Below are positions 25,779 through 33,055 of a DNA stretch of 64,000 bases, one piece after another (position 1 is the first letter of the stretch; the number at the start of each line of letters is the position of its first letter). The notes beneath the pieces are model-generated. The model saw nothing but the letters and a program-made list of their open reading frames with translations, was not told where the DNA came from and made no database searches. Origin of the DNA: Amycolatopsis sp. NBC_01488. Its GTDB lineage: Bacteria; Actinomycetota; Actinomycetes; Mycobacteriales; Pseudonocardiaceae. The position numbers and the translations under genes are program-made. The DNA is taken from the NCBI RefSeq assembly GCF_036227105.1, contig NZ_CP109434.1, positions 2,484,001-2,548,000 of the forward strand, given 5' to 3'.

Positions 25779-27430
25779 GCAACCTGCAGTGGCCGGAGCT
25801 GATCATCTTCACGATCCTGTTCCTGCTGGTCACCGTGCTCGGCTTCATGGCGTCGCGCTGGCAGCGCGGCGGCGCGCTGGACCACCTGGACGAGTGGGGC
25901 CTCGGCGGCCGCAAGTTCGGCTCGTGGGTCACGTGGTTCCTGCTCGGCGGCGACCTCTACACGGCGTACACGTTCGTCGCGGTGCCCGCGCTGGTGTTCA
26001 GCGCCGGCGCGCTCGGCCTGTACGCGCTGCCGTACACGATCGTCGTCTACCCGATCGTGCTGCTCCCGGCGCTGCGGATGTGGTCGGTCTCGCGGGTCCG
26101 CGGCTACGTCACCCCGGCCGACTTCGTGCGCGGCCGCTTCGGCTCGCCGATCCTCGCGCTGCTGGTGGCGATCACCGGCATCGTCGCGACCATGCCGTAC
26201 ATCGCGCTGCAGCTGGTCGGCCTCGAAGCCGTGCTGCGGACGATGGGCATCAACGGCTCCGGCATCGTCGGGCACCTGCCGCTGCTGGTCGCCTTCGTCA
26301 TCCTGGCCTTCTACACCTACCAGTCCGGTCTGCGGGCGCCCGCGCTGATCGCGTTCGTCAAGGACATCCTGATCTACATCGTGATCCTGGTGGCGATCAT
26401 CTACCTGCCCTCGAAGCTCGGCGGCTGGTCGCACATCTTCGACACGGCGGCGACGAAGCTGGGTGCGAAGAGCCCGGCCACCGGCAAGCCGGCCGGGTCG
26501 ATCCTGCTGACCGCCAACAACCAGCTGCAGTACGCGACGCTGGCGCTGGGTTCGGCGCTCGCGCTGTTCCTCTACCCGCACTCGCTGACCAGCGTGCTGG
26601 CTTCGCGCGGGCGCAACGTCATCAAGAAGAACATGGTCGCGCTGCCGGCGTACTCGCTGGTGCTGGGCCTGCTGGCGCTGCTCGGGTACGTCGCGATCAC
26701 GGCGGGCGTCAAGCCACTGACGAACGCGGCCACCGGCAAGGCGGACGGCAACACGATCGTCCCGGTGCTGTTCGACAGCCAGTTCTCGTCGTGGTTCGCC
26801 GGCATCGCGTTCGCCGCGATCGGCATCGGCGCGCTGGTGCCGGCCGCGATCATGTCGATCGCCGCCGCGAACCTGTGGACCCGCAACATCTACAAGGAGT
26901 ACATCCGCAAGAACGCGACACCGCAGGAAGAAGCGAAGCAGGCGAAGCTGGCTTCGCTGGTCGTGAAGCTCGGCGCGGTGGCCGTGATCATCCTGATCGA
27001 CCCGCAGTTCTCGATCGACCTCCAGCTCATCGGCGGCGTGCTGATCCTGCAGACGCTGCCGGCGGTCGCGCTCGCGTTGTACACGCGCTGGTTCCACCGC
27101 TGGGGCCTGATCGCGGGCTGGGTCGTCGGCATCGGCTGGGGCCTGATCATGCTGTACGGCATCCCCAACCCGGCCAACGGCAAGCAGCACTTCGGTGGTT
27201 CGGCGCTGGCCCTGGGCAACATGTCGATCTTCGGCTGGCACCCGTTCTCGGGCTCCCAGGTGCAGATCTACGTCGGCTTCGTCGCCCTGATCGCCAACCT
27301 GGTGGTCACAGTCGTCGTCACGGTGATCGCACGGCAGATGAAGGTGTTCAACGGCACCGACGACACCAACGCCGAGGACTACCACGTCGACGAGCACGAC
27401 AAGGACCTGCGCCCCATCGGGGTCCACTAG
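25775..27430 (+). CDS. Sodium:solute symporter, monocarboxylate type
   Basis: A 551-aa SSS-family carrier with about 13 TM helices. Family regions include F-L-L-G-G-D-L-Y-T-A-Y-T-F near residue 57 (Na+-site helix) and L-F-L-Y-P-H-S-L-T-S-V-L-A-S-R-G near 260. It is closest in feel to MctC/MctP carriers for pyruvate, acetate and propionate. An Asp/His-rich cytosolic tail (E-D-Y-H-V-D-E-H-D-K-D-L-R) ends the protein. Coupled to the DUF3311 partner. The convergent ceramidase-like gene ends 5 nt beyond its stop. Confidence 0.92.
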   Translation: MSNLQWPELIIFTILFLLVTVLGFMASRWQRGGALDHLDEWGLGGRKFGSWVTWFLLGGDLYTAYTFVAVPALVFSAGALGLYALPYTIVVYPIVLLPALRMWSVSRVRGYVTPADFVRGRFGSPILALLVAITGIVATMPYIALQLVGLEAVLRTMGINGSGIVGHLPLLVAFVILAFYTYQSGLRAPALIAFVKDILIYIVILVAIIYLPSKLGGWSHIFDTAATKLGAKSPATGKPAGSILLTANNQLQYATLALGSALALFLYPHSLTSVLASRGRNVIKKNMVALPAYSLVLGLLALLGYVAITAGVKPLTNAATGKADGNTIVPVLFDSQFSSWFAGIAFAAIGIGALVPAAIMSIAAANLWTRNIYKEYIRKNATPQEEAKQAKLASLVVKLGAVAVIILIDPQFSIDLQLIGGVLILQTLPAVALALYTRWFHRWGLIAGWVVGIGWGLIMLYGIPNPANGKQHFGGSALALGNMSIFGWHPFSGSQVQIYVGFVALIANLVVTVVVTVIARQMKVFNGTDDTNAEDYHVDEHDKDLRPIGVH

Positions 27431-27434
27431 TCCA

Positions 27435-28037
27435 CTAAGGACGGTTCTTGAGCACCAGTGTTCGCGAGACGAGGTAGAGCACCAGCCCGTTGAGCAGGTG
27501 CCAGAGGAAGTGCGTGCCGACCGGGACGTAGTCGCAGACGTCCCGGTCGACCGTGCGCAAGCTCAACGAGAGTGCGAACACCGCGCCTGCGACGGCGAAG
27601 TGCGTCCAGTAGGCGTCGCGCGAGAAGGCGAGAAGCGCGGCGAAGACGCCGAGACCGATCAGCGCGGAGAGGTAAAGCCCGCCGCCCAGCAACGCCGTGA
27701 CGACGGTGAGCGCGACGAACGCCGGCGCGGCGAGCCAGGCCAACCGCCATCGGTAGAAGAGACGCGCGAACAACACGGCGTACACCAGCACGAAAACGAG
27801 GATGCTCACCGAATCCGCGACGGCGGCCCAGCGCGTCGCGACCAGGTGGAAGACGCTGCTGGCTACGAAAATCAGCCCGATCAGCACGGCGAGCAGCCGC
27901 CCGGCCCGGTTCCCGGCGGCCAGCCGCCAGACCAGCACCGCGGCGACGAGGAATGCCAGATTGCTGAGACTGTTGAGCGGTTCACCCCAGAGCCCGGGTT
28001 CGACGCGTTCGCAGTACCCGTCGACGTAGTCCGTCAC
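27435..28037 (-). CDS. Ceramidase/CREST-family membrane protein
   Basis: A protein of about 200 aa with seven TM segments. The opening D-Y-V-D-G-Y-C-E-R-V-E-P-G-L-W-G-E-P-L-N-S-L-S-N-L is the hallmark of the alkaline-ceramidase-like family. Metal-site motifs are present: S-S-V-F-H (Ser and His), V-A-D-S (Asp) and G-T-H-F-L-W-H-L-L-N (two His). Such proteins are predicted lipid hydrolases of the inner membrane. GTG 28037 is preferred because homologs start at this T-D-Y; a TTG four codons upstream (28049) is possible. The start region abuts the promoter of the divergent AhpD-like gene. Confidence 0.88.
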   Translation of the reverse strand: MTDYVDGYCERVEPGLWGEPLNSLSNLAFLVAAVLVWRLAAGNRAGRLLAVLIGLIFVASSVFHLVATRWAAVADSVSILVFVLVYAVLFARLFYRWRLAWLAAPAFVALTVVTALLGGGLYLSALIGLGVFAALLAFSRDAYWTHFAVAGAVFALSLSLRTVDRDVCDYVPVGTHFLWHLLNGLVLYLVSRTLVLKNRP

Positions 28038-28069
28038 GGGACCAGCCAACCACGACTAGCGTGAAGCCC

Positions 28070-28645
28070 ATGAGCGACGCGGTGAGCCGGTTCCCGATCA
28101 CGGAACTCGAAGACCTGCCCGACGACCTTCGCGAGCGCGTCGGCGTGATCGCGGAGAAGTCCGGGTTCGTGCCGAACATCTTCCGCGCGCTCGGCCACCG
28201 CCCCGCCGAGCTGCGCGCGTTCCTCGACTACCACGACGCGCTCATGGAACGCTCCGACGGCTTGAGCAAGGCCGAACGCGAGCTGGTCGTCGTCGCGACG
28301 TCCGGGGCCAACCACTGCACCTACTGCGTCGTCGCGCACGGGGCCATCCTGCGCATCCGCGCCAAGGACCCCGAGCTGGCCGACCGCGTGTCGAGCAATC
28401 CGTGGCAGGTGGAGCTGGACGAGCGCGGCCGCGCCATCGTCGACCTGGCACTCGCCCTCGCTCAGGACTCGGCCCTGTTCGGCGAAGGCGACCTCGAAGC
28501 CGCGCGCAACGCCGGCCTCACCGACGACGAAATCTGGGACGTCGGCGCGATCACGGCGTTGTTCGCCATGTCGAACCGCCTCGCCCACCTGACCGCGTTG
28601 CGCCCGAACCCCGAGTTCTACCTGCTCGGCCGCGTGCCGCGGTAG
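28070..28645 (+). CDS. Peroxidase-related AhpD/CMD-like protein
   Basis: A 191-aa alkylhydroperoxidase-fold protein. The redox motif is H-C-T-Y-C-V-V-A-H-G (C-x-x-C plus His) near residues 83-92, and the flanking L-S-K-A-E-R-E-L-V-V-V-A-T-S matches the peroxidase-related subfamily. Likely peroxide or thiol redox function in the cytosol. TAGCGT (28057-28062) ends 7 nt before ATG 28070 and no SD exists, so the transcript is leaderless. Its last 28 nt overlap the convergent MarR-GNAT gene. Confidence 0.92.
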   Translation: MSDAVSRFPITELEDLPDDLRERVGVIAEKSGFVPNIFRALGHRPAELRAFLDYHDALMERSDGLSKAERELVVVATSGANHCTYCVVAHGAILRIRAKDPELADRVSSNPWQVELDERGRAIVDLALALAQDSALFGEGDLEAARNAGLTDDEIWDVGAITALFAMSNRLAHLTALRPNPEFYLLGRVPR

Positions 28646-29571
28646 AACTCTTGGCGCCAGGTCTCGTCGGTCAGGTTCGGGCCCCAGTCGTCGAAATCTT
28701 CTTCGTGGACGATTTCGAAGCCGGCCGCGCGGTAGATCGAGCGCGCGGCGGTCAAGATGGAGACCGTCGACAGCTCCATCGCCCGGTAGCCGTGCGCGCG
28801 GGCGAACTCCACGCATTCGGTGACCAGCCGCTTGCCGACGCCGTGCCCCCGGGCCGACGGCTCGAGCAGCAGCAGCCGCAGCTTCGCGGTGTCTTCGTCC
28901 GGGCCGCGGGTGCACGCGATGCTGCCGACGCGCTCGCCGTCGAGCTCGGCGATCCAGAACGCCTGCCGTGGGTCGTCGTGTTGCTCGGCGAAGTCGGCGA
29001 CGATGCGGGCGACCAAGCCCTCGAATCGGGCGCCGAAGCCGTACTCGCGGCCGTAGAGCGCGCCGTGCCGTTCCACCACCCAGCCGAGGTCACCCGGTCG
29101 TGGCGGCCGAATCACGAGGGCCGGGTCGCGGCGGCGGTCGCCGACCAGATCGCTGATCGTGCGCATCGCGGTCAGAAGGCGCTGCTGGTCTTCGTCGGCG
29201 AAGCGGCGCAGCAGCCCGCCGATCTGTTCGGTGGACCGCGCGTTGAGGACGGCGAACGCGTCGCGGCCCGCCGCGGTGGGCCGCACGAGCTGGCGCCGGG
29301 CGTCCTCGTCGGACCGTTCGCGCGTGATCAACCCGCGCGTCTCGAGGCGGGCGAGGAGCCTGCTGGCGTAGCCGGCGTCGAGGTCGAGACGTTTGCGCAG
29401 GTCGGTCACCGGCAGCGGGTCCTGGTGGGCGAGTTCGAAGAGCACGCGGGCTTCCGGCAGCGAGTACTCGGCGTCGGCCGGTCCTTCGTCGAGCACGCCG
29501 ATGACCCCGGTGTAGAGCCGGTTGAAGGCCCGGACCGCGGCGACCCGGTCGGCCAGCTGAGCGTCGTTCAT
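28618..29571 (-). CDS. MarR-GNAT fusion protein
   Basis: A 317-aa protein with an N-terminal MarR winged helix (about 1-140: L-P-E-A-R-V-L-F-E-L-A, R-L-L-A-R-L-E-T-R-G-L-I-T-R). A C-terminal GNAT acetyltransferase (about 150-305) shows the acetyl-CoA loop S-A-R-G-H-G-V-G-K-R-L. Helix-turn-helix acetyltransferases of this kind are known; the substrate here is unknown. ATG 29571 is preceded by a promoter with a palindrome placed right after the -10 box, so autoregulation is likely. The 3' end overlaps the AhpD-like gene on the opposite strand. Confidence 0.92.
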   Translation of the reverse strand: MNDAQLADRVAAVRAFNRLYTGVIGVLDEGPADAEYSLPEARVLFELAHQDPLPVTDLRKRLDLDAGYASRLLARLETRGLITRERSDEDARRQLVRPTAAGRDAFAVLNARSTEQIGGLLRRFADEDQQRLLTAMRTISDLVGDRRRDPALVIRPPRPGDLGWVVERHGALYGREYGFGARFEGLVARIVADFAEQHDDPRQAFWIAELDGERVGSIACTRGPDEDTAKLRLLLLEPSARGHGVGKRLVTECVEFARAHGYRAMELSTVSILTAARSIYRAAGFEIVHEEDFDDWGPNLTDETWRQEFYRGTRPSR

Positions 29572-29591
29572 TGACCACCTCAACAAGTTCG

Positions 29592-29632
29592 TTGACGAAG
29601 TCAAAGAATACTGCGGAAGGCGGCGACGGCAA
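29592..29632 (-). promoter_or_regulatory. Promoter and operator of the MarR-GNAT gene
   Basis: Read on the minus strand: TTGCCG (29632-29627), a 16-nt spacer and TATTCT (29610-29605). The palindrome TTGAC-N3-GTCAA (29592-29604) starts just after the -10 box. A second, weaker dyad overlaps it to 29581. This position fits repression by the encoded MarR domain. Confidence 0.6.
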
Positions 29633-29661
29633 GAGGATTTTTGTACCCCGGACATGGGAAA

Positions 29662-29704
29662 CCCCGCGATGCTGCCAGGTCGGGGGTCCGCCAGCATCAC
29701 GGGG
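29662..29704 (-). terminator. Hairpin downstream of the small basic gene
   Basis: A 13-bp stem with one mismatch (CCCCGTGATGCTG / CAGCATCGCGGGG on the minus strand), a 17-nt C-rich loop, then TTT. TACCCC/GGGGTA (29644-29649 and 29711-29716) can add an outer stem. It is 99 nt past the stop of the gene at 29803. It may be that gene's terminator or part of a separate small RNA. Confidence 0.45.
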
Positions 29705-29802
29705 TCGTAGGGGGTATCGACACCACTTTGGGTGGCGTTACAGCCTCAGCACTTTGTGGCATAGGTCACTCGAATGGGCGACCGCCACGGGGTGAAGAAG
29801 GG

Positions 29803-29952
29803 TCAGCGCATGTAGGCCGAGCGAGCCTGCGCGATCGCGATGAGTTCCTGACGGACCGTCGCGGTCGCGGCGGTGTCGATCGCCCGGTTCAGCGCCCGGC
29901 GAGTGCGAGTCTCGGCGCGGCGGGCACGGAGCTTGGCGGCGATGTTGTTCAT
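29803..29952 (-). CDS. Small basic hypothetical protein
   Basis: A 49-aa protein, mostly one or two helices, rich in Arg and Ala (K-L-R-A-R-R-A-E-T-R-T-R-R-A-L-N-R-A-I-D then V-R-Q-E-L-I-A-I-A-Q). Short proteins with this R-R-A-x-T-R-T-R-R-A-x-x-R-A-I pattern recur in actinomycete genomes, from memory. An AAGGGG SD lies 12 nt upstream of ATG 29952; an upstream ATG directly abutting the SD is less likely. No known function; nucleic-acid binding is conceivable from charge alone. Confidence 0.65.
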   Translation of the reverse strand: MNNIAAKLRARRAETRTRRALNRAIDTAATATVRQELIAIAQARSAYMR

Positions 29953-30143
29953 CGGTTTCTGCATCCCCTTCGGAGGGTCTCGGTGGCTTGTGCCTCTAGT
30001 ATGCACCTTTTTTCACAAGGAATCCAACGAATGTCCGGTGACTCGGCGCACTTGCCGATGAATCATCGGCAAACTTGGGTAAGGGCCGGAGGGATCGAGG
30101 GTGGCGGCAGTCATGCCGAAGCAACCTGCTACGGCTCGCTAAG

Positions 30144-30155
30144 GTTCTATAGAAC
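30144..30155. promoter_or_regulatory. 12-bp perfect palindrome in an intergenic region
   Basis: GTTCTATAGAAC lies in the A/T-richer space 29953-30213 between two minus-strand genes. I see no gene in that space. It might be an operator for the gene at 29803 or an element 3' of the ATPase gene. The order of half sites (GTTC-N4-GAAC) is the reverse of the LexA box. Confidence 0.3.
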
Positions 30156-30213
30156 TTTTCCGATATAGGTCTAGTGACGCTCATAGACCACGAGACGACG
30201 GGAAAAGTCCAGG

Positions 30214-31404
30214 TCAGTCGCGGCCGAGCAGGTAGTGGCCGAAGTGCGGCACGGTGAAAGCGATCTGGCCCCGTTCGGCGGAGAAGACGAGGCCCTTCTT
30301 CATCAGGCTGTCGCGAGCGGGCGACAGCGAAGACGGCTTCCTGCCGAGGAACACGGCGACGTCGGCGGTACCGGCCGGCTCGTCGCGGCCCTGGGTCAGC
30401 TCGGCCATCGCCTGCAGGTACTCCCGCTCGGCCGGCGTCGACCGGTCGTAGCGCGAGCCGAAGAAGCCGACCGCCAGCTCCGACTCCGCTTCGGGGGCCG
30501 CGACCTGGACGTCCTTGACCGTGATCGGATCGGACGGCGCCGCGTCCCAGGCCGCCTTGCCGTAGGCCTGGATGAAGTAGGGGTAGCCGCCGGACGCGTC
30601 GAAGAGGGCGTCGAGGGCTTCCGGTTCGATGCCGGCGTCCTCGCGCTCGATCGGCGCCAGCACGGCGAAGTCGGCGTCCTCGCGCTCGAGCCGGTCGATC
30701 CGGGCGTACCGGAAGAGCCGCTCGGAGTAGGACTTCGACGCCGAGAGCACCGCGGGCACGTGCGGCAGCCCGGCCCCGACGACGACGAGCGGCGCGCCGG
30801 ACTGCGAGAGCTCGTGGCAGGCCGCGCACAACGCGGAGACGTCGTCGGGCTGCAGGTCCTGGATCTCGTCGATGAGCAGCGCGACGCCGGTCCCGACGTC
30901 CGCGGCCAGCTCGGCGACGTCGGTGAACAGCTCGACGAGATCGATCTCGATGTCCCCGGAGTCGGCGCGCCCCTGCGCGGCGGGCACGTCGATGCCCGGC
31001 TGCCACCGGTCACGCAGTTTCGCGTCGGCCTTGTTGGCCCGGAGCGCAAACGCTTTCAGCACGCCGAGCACCTCTTCGACCCGGTCCGGCGCCCGGTGCC
31101 GCACGGCGAGGTCCCGGATGGCCCGGTGCAGCGCGGCCGACAGCGGCCGCCGCAGTTCGGCGTCCGGCCGCGCCTCGATCTTGCCCGCGCCCCACTTGTG
31201 CCGCACGGCCATCGCGCGCAACTCCCCGAGCAGCACGGTCTTCCCGACCCCGCGCAGCCCGGTCAGGACGAGACTGCGTTCGGGTCTCCCCCGCGCAACG
31301 CGCTCCAGCACCACTTCGAACGCCTTGAGCTCACGCTCGCGCCCGGCCAGCTCAGGCGGCCGTTGCCCGGCGCCCGGCGCGAAGGGATTGCGGATGGGGT
31401 CCAC
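30214..31404 (-). CDS. Orc1/Cdc6-like AAA ATPase
   Basis: A 396-aa AAA+ ATPase with Walker A G-L-R-G-V-G-K-T near residues 48-55 and Walker B L-L-I-D-E-I-Q-D-L near 177-185. Sensor-like V-V-G-A-G-L-P and a lid domain (A-S-G-G-Y-P-Y-F-I-Q) follow. A C-terminal winged helix is suggested by L-M-K-K-G-L-V-F-S ... I-A-F-T-V-P-H-F-G-H-Y-L. This architecture matches the Orc1/Cdc6-like ATPases common in actinobacteria, not a replication initiator of the host. No TM. Start GTG 31404. No partner gene adjoins it. Role unknown. Confidence 0.88.
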   Translation of the reverse strand: MDPIRNPFAPGAGQRPPELAGRERELKAFEVVLERVARGRPERSLVLTGLRGVGKTVLLGELRAMAVRHKWGAGKIEARPDAELRRPLSAALHRAIRDLAVRHRAPDRVEEVLGVLKAFALRANKADAKLRDRWQPGIDVPAAQGRADSGDIEIDLVELFTDVAELAADVGTGVALLIDEIQDLQPDDVSALCAACHELSQSGAPLVVVGAGLPHVPAVLSASKSYSERLFRYARIDRLEREDADFAVLAPIEREDAGIEPEALDALFDASGGYPYFIQAYGKAAWDAAPSDPITVKDVQVAAPEAESELAVGFFGSRYDRSTPAEREYLQAMAELTQGRDEPAGTADVAVFLGRKPSSLSPARDSLMKKGLVFSAERGQIAFTVPHFGHYLLGRD

Positions 31405-31410
31405 TCTGCC

Positions 31411-31448
31411 AAGCTATCGACGTATCTAGCGCAAGCCCGATATTCCGC
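31411..31448 (-). repeat. Motif copy A upstream of the AAA ATPase gene
   Basis: On the plus strand this holds AAGCT, TCTAGCG, AAGCC, GATATT and CCGC in that order, starting 7 nt from the ATPase start codon. The same blocks with the same spacing recur at 32338-32378. The flanking 31405-31558 has no gene. Confidence 0.4.
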
Positions 31449-31558
31449 CATAGACAGCTAGGGCGTGTCGCCGAGGTTCGACCGGATGGCCGTACATAGA
31501 GACGAACAGGTCTGCAGCCCTGCTCGTCCCTACCCCCAGCGCGCACTACGACGTCGCG

Positions 31559-32293
31559 CTAGGCGTCCAGGTTCCGTTCCGCGTAGATCTTCATCGCGTC
31601 CCGGACGAATTCCGCCGTCGCGCCTTCGAACCCGTAGCGCGGGTCGTCGACGTACAGCTGTCCGAGTCCCGCGAAGTACCCCGCGGACACCGACGACAGC
31701 GCCGGCCGGAGCCACGCGTGCAGCCGCTGCGTGATCGCCTGGACCTCGTCGGCGTCCGCCGCGAGCCCGGCCGCGCGGGCTGACCCGAACGCGGCGGAGA
31801 TGTCCACCTGCTCCTGCTGGTGGGCCTGCTTCTCCTCGGCCGACAGCGAGCGCCACCACTCGTCGCCCGTGCGGTACGCCGAAGCGCCCCAGCGTTCGGT
31901 CACTTCCTTCTCGTACTTCGTGTGGTCGAAGCCGTCGAAGACTTCGTCTGCCATCAGTCGTTCACCTCCCTTCAGTTTCCGTAGCGTGGTCCGGACCGAG
32001 TCGATCTGCCGTCCGATCCGGCGCCGCTCCTGTTCGAGCAGCTCCAGGTGGGTTTCGAGCGCCGCGACGCTGTCGCCTTGCCCGTCCAGGACCTGCGCGA
32101 TGGCTGGGAGCCCGAGGCCGAGTTCGCGCAGCAGGAGGATCCGCTGCAGCCGGACGAGTGCCTGCTCGTCGTAGTAGCGGTAGCCGTTGCTGCCGACGCG
32201 GCTGGGCTCGAGCAGGCCGACCGCGCCGTAGTGGCGCAGCGTCCGGCTCGTGGTCCCGGCCGAGCGGGCGATGTCCTGGATCGACCACTCCAT
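31559..32293 (-). CDS. MerR-family regulator with TipAS domain
   Basis: A 244-aa protein with an N-terminal MerR winged helix (W-S-I-Q-D-I-A-R-S-A-G-T-T-S-R-T-L-R-H-Y near 3-22, then G-Y-R-Y-Y-D). A coiled coil spans about 75-110, and a C-terminal helical TipAS domain contains E-V-T-E-R-W-G, W-W and G-L-G-Q-L-Y-V-D-D-P-R-Y. TipA-type proteins bind thiopeptides and other antibiotics and activate transcription. Its own promoter has the MerR hallmark 19-bp spacer, so it is autoregulated. The divergent gene encodes a DoxX-like protein. Confidence 0.94.
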   Translation of the reverse strand: MEWSIQDIARSAGTTSRTLRHYGAVGLLEPSRVGSNGYRYYDEQALVRLQRILLLRELGLGLPAIAQVLDGQGDSVAALETHLELLEQERRRIGRQIDSVRTTLRKLKGGERLMADEVFDGFDHTKYEKEVTERWGASAYRTGDEWWRSLSAEEKQAHQQEQVDISAAFGSARAAGLAADADEVQAITQRLHAWLRPALSSVSAGYFAGLGQLYVDDPRYGFEGATAEFVRDAMKIYAERNLDA

Positions 32294-32300
32294 GACCGGA

Positions 32301-32331
32301 ACGATAGAAGTTGACGCAGCGTCAAGGTCAA
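32301..32331 (-). promoter_or_regulatory. MerR-type promoter with 19-bp spacer
   Basis: On the minus strand: TTGACC (32331-32326), exactly 19 nt, then TATCGT (32306-32301). Inside the spacer is the perfect palindrome TTGACGC-T-GCGTCAA (32311-32325). A long spacer with an internal dyad is the defining layout of MerR-activated promoters. Confidence 0.85.
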
Positions 32332-32337
32332 CCGCTA

Positions 32338-32378
32338 AAGCTTTCTAGGGCTGTCTAGCGAAGCCAAGATATTTCCGC
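32338..32378 (-). repeat. Motif copy B between MerR and DoxX genes
   Basis: AAGCT, TCTAGCG, AAGCC, GATATT and CCGC recur here in the same order as at 31411-31448, with small indels. It also holds CTAG-N6-CTAG. It lies upstream of the MerR promoter. Function unknown. Confidence 0.4.
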
Positions 32379-32464
32379 AGAAACCCCGATGAGGATTCGA
32401 GCGTGGGCGGAGCGGGCACCCAAGCGCTAGGTTCGACCAGGCAGCGGCCCGTACGAGGAAGGCT

Positions 32465-33010
32465 ATGACCGTGATACTCCGTCGAGTGGCACGTCCCCTG
32501 CTCGCCACGATCTTCGTGACGGGCGGGATCAATGCGCTGAGGCAGGCCGAGGGCCACGCCAAGGCGGCGGAACCGTTCCTGAACAACGCGTTCGAGAAGT
32601 TCGGCGACGTCGTCCCGCAGCAGGTCCCCCGCGACCCGGTGACGCTGGTCCGGATCGACGCCGCGGTGAAGATCGGTGCCGGTCTCGCGCTCGCGTCCGG
32701 CAAGGCGCCGCGGCTCGCGGCCGGGCTGCTCCTCGGCAGCCTGGTGCCGACGACGCTTTCGACGCACAGCTTCTGGACCATCAAGGACCCGGGCGAGCGC
32801 CAGCATCAGCAGATCCAGTTCTTCAAGAACGCGAGCCTGGCCGGTGGCCTGCTGCTCGCGGTCAGCGACACGCACGGAAAGCCGTCGGCGGCTTGGCGCG
32901 CGCGTCACGCCGCGAAGGACGTCGGGGCCGCGGCCGGGAAGCTGAGCCGCAAGGCCGAGAAGCGCGCGAACAAGCTCGCGAAGCGGGCCCAGAAGGCCCT
33001 CCCCAACTGA
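32465..33010 (+). CDS. DoxX-family membrane protein
   Basis: A 181-aa protein with four hydrophobic segments. It opens R-P-L-L-A-T-I-F-V-T-G-G-I-N-A-L-R and carries D-A-A-V-K-I-G-A-G-L-A-L-A, both typical of actinobacterial DoxX proteins. A long Lys/Arg/Ala-rich cytosolic tail (K-L-S-R-K-A-E-K-R-A-N-K-L-A-K-R-A-Q-K) follows. SD GAGGAAGG precedes the ATG. Divergent from the TipAS-type MerR gene, but it has its own upstream space; MerR control is possible only by position. Confidence 0.9.
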   Translation: MTVILRRVARPLLATIFVTGGINALRQAEGHAKAAEPFLNNAFEKFGDVVPQQVPRDPVTLVRIDAAVKIGAGLALASGKAPRLAAGLLLGSLVPTTLSTHSFWTIKDPGERQHQQIQFFKNASLAGGLLLAVSDTHGKPSAAWRARHAAKDVGAAAGKLSRKAEKRANKLAKRAQKALPN

Positions 33011-33014
33011 CGCG

Positions 33015-33046
33015 AAAGGGCCGCCCCTCGCGAGGGGCGGCCCTTT
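33015..33046. terminator. Bidirectional terminator between DoxX and thiolase genes
   Basis: A perfect 32-nt palindrome, AAAGGGCCGCCCCTCG and its complement, followed by TT. It is 5 nt after the DoxX stop and 10 nt from the convergent thiolase stop. Confidence 0.93.
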
Positions 33047-33055
33047 TCGTGCGCG

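Noticed and set aside
30144-30155. GTTCTATAGAAC as a LexA/SOS box
   Set aside because: Actinobacterial LexA boxes have GAAC-N4-GTTC order; here the halves are reversed.
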